Assembly: GCA_009746045.1 (NCBI GenBank)
Contig: RPFO01000912.1
Span: 1-64,000 of the forward strand
Length of the DNA: 64,000 bases
Direction: 5' to 3'
Source of the DNA: Mesostigma viride
Taxonomy: Eukaryota; Streptophyta; Mesostigmatophyceae; Mesostigmatales; Mesostigmataceae
The notes under the pieces are model-generated. The model worked only from the letters and a program-made list of their open reading frames with translations. It was not told the DNA's origin and ran no database searches. The stretch's first letter is position 1, and every line of letters starts with the position of its first letter. The translations under genes were made by a program, and so were the position numbers. Positions 61,901 to 64,000 of the stretch are shown one piece after another.

Positions 61901-63877
61901 CCATGGCCACGCAAGAAAGCATAGGGAGCATGGGCAGCATCGTGAGCAGGGCGCTCCCCTAGCAGCGGAGCGGAGCCAGATCACGGGGAGGGTGCACGGC
62001 GACTCCACATACCTGACCCGTCCTCATGAGCCGGTCAGCAGGACCCTTTCTGACTATTCCGCACAGGGAGCTAATTGAGGTTACGAGGGTGAACCATGCG
62101 GTTGGCGGAGCTGGATTGAATACAAACAACCTGCGCTCAGGCCCCTGGCCAGCAAACCTTAGAATGGATAGACCCAGTAAGTCCCTTACAGCAGACAGTA
62201 CCTGCACCCCGGATAATCACTAGCTTTTCCCTCTAGTTAGATTGTCACAGGTTCCATTGCTTTTTTCCAAGTACTTTCCCTCTAAACTGCCCGGGTCCTA
62301 ACGGCAATCCACTCCCTGGCCTGTTGATTCATGTGCATTAACTCCGTCGTGTGATGCTTATCACACCCCGCCAATCAAACCTACGCCAAACCTCCATCAA
62401 GCAACCCTTGTATGTACCGCTGTGCTTCCGCCTCTTGGCCGACTTCTCTGCAGACGGCAGCAGCCCCGTGGGTCCCTGGGAGCTCTGGCTGCCGAGCACA
62501 TAGTGCTGCCCCCGCACCACAAACACATCCTCATCCTGCGTGCAGGACAACCCCACGGGTTGGGGGCGAGGGGTATGTGATGCCAGGGAGTTATTGGTGA
62601 GGGTCAGTTCCAGATCGCGCCAGGAGGTTTACCGACCGGCCAGTAAATGATATTATGTAGGGGAAAAGATGCCACTAGCATCGTAATGGTTTATGGGATC
62701 GTGGGAGGCATATAAGGATACTCAATTAAACAGGAGCTCTAGCAGCTGGTAGGGTGCCAGGTGCCATGTCCTGGCGAGGCCACGTCCTGAATGACCAGCA
62801 GCCAGTCTCTCACGCAGGAGGATTATGATGTAGCAACCTTGTCCAGCATTAGGGTAGGTGGCAGATGTTGCGGAGGTGTATTTTAGGAAGAGTGGCAAGA
62901 GGAGGGCGCCGTTGCGGAGGTGTATTTTAGGAAGCGTGGCGAGAGGAGGGAGCGGACATGTGCTGCATCGTGCCATTACCTTACAAAATACAGTCAAGGG
63001 GACTTGGGAAATCTAGGGATGCTTCACCACACTCATGCACCCATCTATCGCAGGGCCTTGCGACTTGGGGAGATTGACGACTTGGGGTAAGATGAATGTC
63101 AGGAATGACTTTTTGCCTGGGATAGCTTGAATGAGCTGAGCATGTTGGTGCAGACTGTGTGGGAACGCAATCACTTCCCCTGCGCACCGCCTCCTGACGT
63201 CAGTCCTATTCTAACCGTGACTATAACAGAAATGACATGCCGTCAGCCACCTACTTAACACACAACAAGCATACCGGATGCCTAGAATGTATCAGTTCTT
63301 GTTGTTGATGACTGCGTCTAGGGCCCCCCTTAGGGACGAATGGCCGCCCATCTGGATGTGATGATTCCCCGCCTGACCCATGGGCAAGGTTTGGTAGAGC
63401 TTTAATGGGTTGGTTGCCATTCAAACCCATCGCCCTCACTATGGTCACACGACCAGAGTGAGCAAGTGAGCAGGAGCAGTAGCATTTAAGTTTACAAACA
63501 AGCATGTCTGCTAAGAGGGCGATTCTGTATACATATGAGATGCTACGTTAACACTTGGCAGAAGAGGTAAGACGGAATCATGCATTCCAAAACACTTACC
63601 TGCACCGCAGGTCGGAGCGGCTGGTTGCCAATCAGGTCGTACGAGATGTTCAGCGTCACGTTGGCGACCTTGCCATGGCCGGCGCCCTGCAAGAGGCTGG
63701 CATCATGCCGCTGGATGATGGCGGACGATATCTTGACAAGGAACGCGCTGGCATCCTCTGGGGAAGGACAGGCGAGGAGGGGGGATGATCAACACATCGG
63801 CAAGCAGTCAAGGAGCTACCCAGAAACATACCTCAAGATACGTGGGTGCTCCACCACGTACGTTTAGAGAAAGGAGA
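52973..63877 (-). CDS. Cohesin alpha-kleisin subunit (SCC1/RAD21/REC8 family), 5' partial
   Basis: Minus-strand exons, 5' to 3': 63,877-63,832 (tentative), 63,755-63,600, 62,535-62,418, 61,578-61,509, 60,759-60,662, 60,179-60,058, 59,265-59,128, 58,441-58,309, 57,642-57,406, 56,535-56,418, 55,627-55,485, 54,658-54,568, 54,071-53,929, 53,055-52,973. Every junction keeps phase; the 13 firm exons give 549 codons plus TGA. Family signs: end of the N-terminal domain (YLE|DASAFLVKISSAI), ITLVEADTRGGLLEADFLLG, acidic PEMPDMPEMGLPPMEEFPEL, LDEAVEISAETFGAWLQDTS with DIVRARR, and the winged-helix C-terminus LSKNRASRVFYQICVLASTR-YVTVRQPEPYGDILVS. The protein closes the SMC1-SMC3 ring. The first exons lie beyond the window. 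One intron (58,308 to 57,643) starts with GC; the others start GT. Mitotic versus meiotic paralogue cannot be decided. Confidence 0.82.
55257..55475. repeat. 43-bp minisatellite in a cohesin-gene intron
   Basis: Five units with period 43 bp (GGCATCCATCCATGAACCCG core) at starts 55,261, 55,304, 55,347, 55,390 and 55,433, ending only 10 bp from the splice donor of the exon at 55,485-55,627. Confidence 0.85.
60300..60661. repeat. Short tandem repeats in a cohesin-gene intron
   Basis: About 25-bp units GTGCATGGCAGGACCAGC(A/C)ACCC at 60,312-60,375; then repeats of the downstream exon border, GTCACCTACCCAGCGGCGG-like copies near 60,545, 60,577 and 60,651. The last is the real splice donor of exon 60,662-60,759. 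Confidence 0.6.
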
Positions 63878-64000
63878 CTATGCAGTATAGCAAAGGAGCT
63901 GCAGGGATCTATACACGAATGAGCGCACAAAATTAAAAAAACAGGAAAAGAAAGGCAAAGGAAGGCGAAACGAACTGTGGCCCGATTCCAATGTACCATG

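Overview
The window looks like nuclear DNA of a green alga. It holds intron-rich host genes with GT-AG splicing, plant/algal-type TTTAGGG repeats, a nuclear tRNA gene with a short canonical intron, and many LINE, SINE and DNA-transposon copies. The species cannot be named from the sequence alone.

Layout. (1) About 1-17,000 is an endogenous polinton-like virus (PLV); its left end lies outside the window. One arm, all on the minus strand (202-10,107), carries the virion genes: bacterial-type Ig repeats, the double jelly-roll major capsid protein, a small Ala/Gly-rich protein, the penton, a C2H2 zinc-finger protein and a 1,103-residue probable fibre protein. The other arm, all on the plus strand (10,132-16,992), carries a coiled-coil protein, the packaging ATPase, an AT-hook protein, a tyrosine recombinase and a primase-helicase. 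The arms diverge from a 24-bp spacer. Several genes are frameshifted, two of them at runs of six C or G, so the copy is either decaying or has homopolymer errors. Four palindromic iterons follow the helicase gene and may be its replication origin. (2) 17,650-31,200 is a repeat graveyard: two LINE families with nested insertions and clear target-site duplications (TSDs), a 1.28-kb DNA transposon, SINE-like insertions, a host gene for a prenylated coiled-coil protein (21,876-23,054) and a tRNA-Val gene. (3) 31,199-38,945 is a 7.75-kb foldback-type transposon with colinear 1,870-bp terminal inverted repeats (TIRs), inner 8-bp satellites and a 10-bp TSD. (4) 39.8-41.2 kb is a two-exon host gene ending in a CvfB-type winged helix. 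(5) 42.5-51.9 kb is retroelement-rich, with one intact LINE ORF1-type protein gene, one copy broken by a 483-bp MITE, and more LINE/SINE ends. (6) 52,973 to the right edge (minus strand) is a many-exon cohesin alpha-kleisin gene (SCC1/RAD21/REC8 family), reconstructed here from phase-compatible exons; its 5' end lies beyond the window.

Two signals cut across these regions. The 3' ends of several otherwise different retroelement families share a stem-loop (inner stem CTCC-CAAC-GGAG, outer stem changing with compensation) followed by an A/T repeat tail, which suggests one reverse transcriptase recognises them all. The foldback element and the 1.28-kb transposon both have 10-bp TSDs, compatible with Mutator-like transposition.
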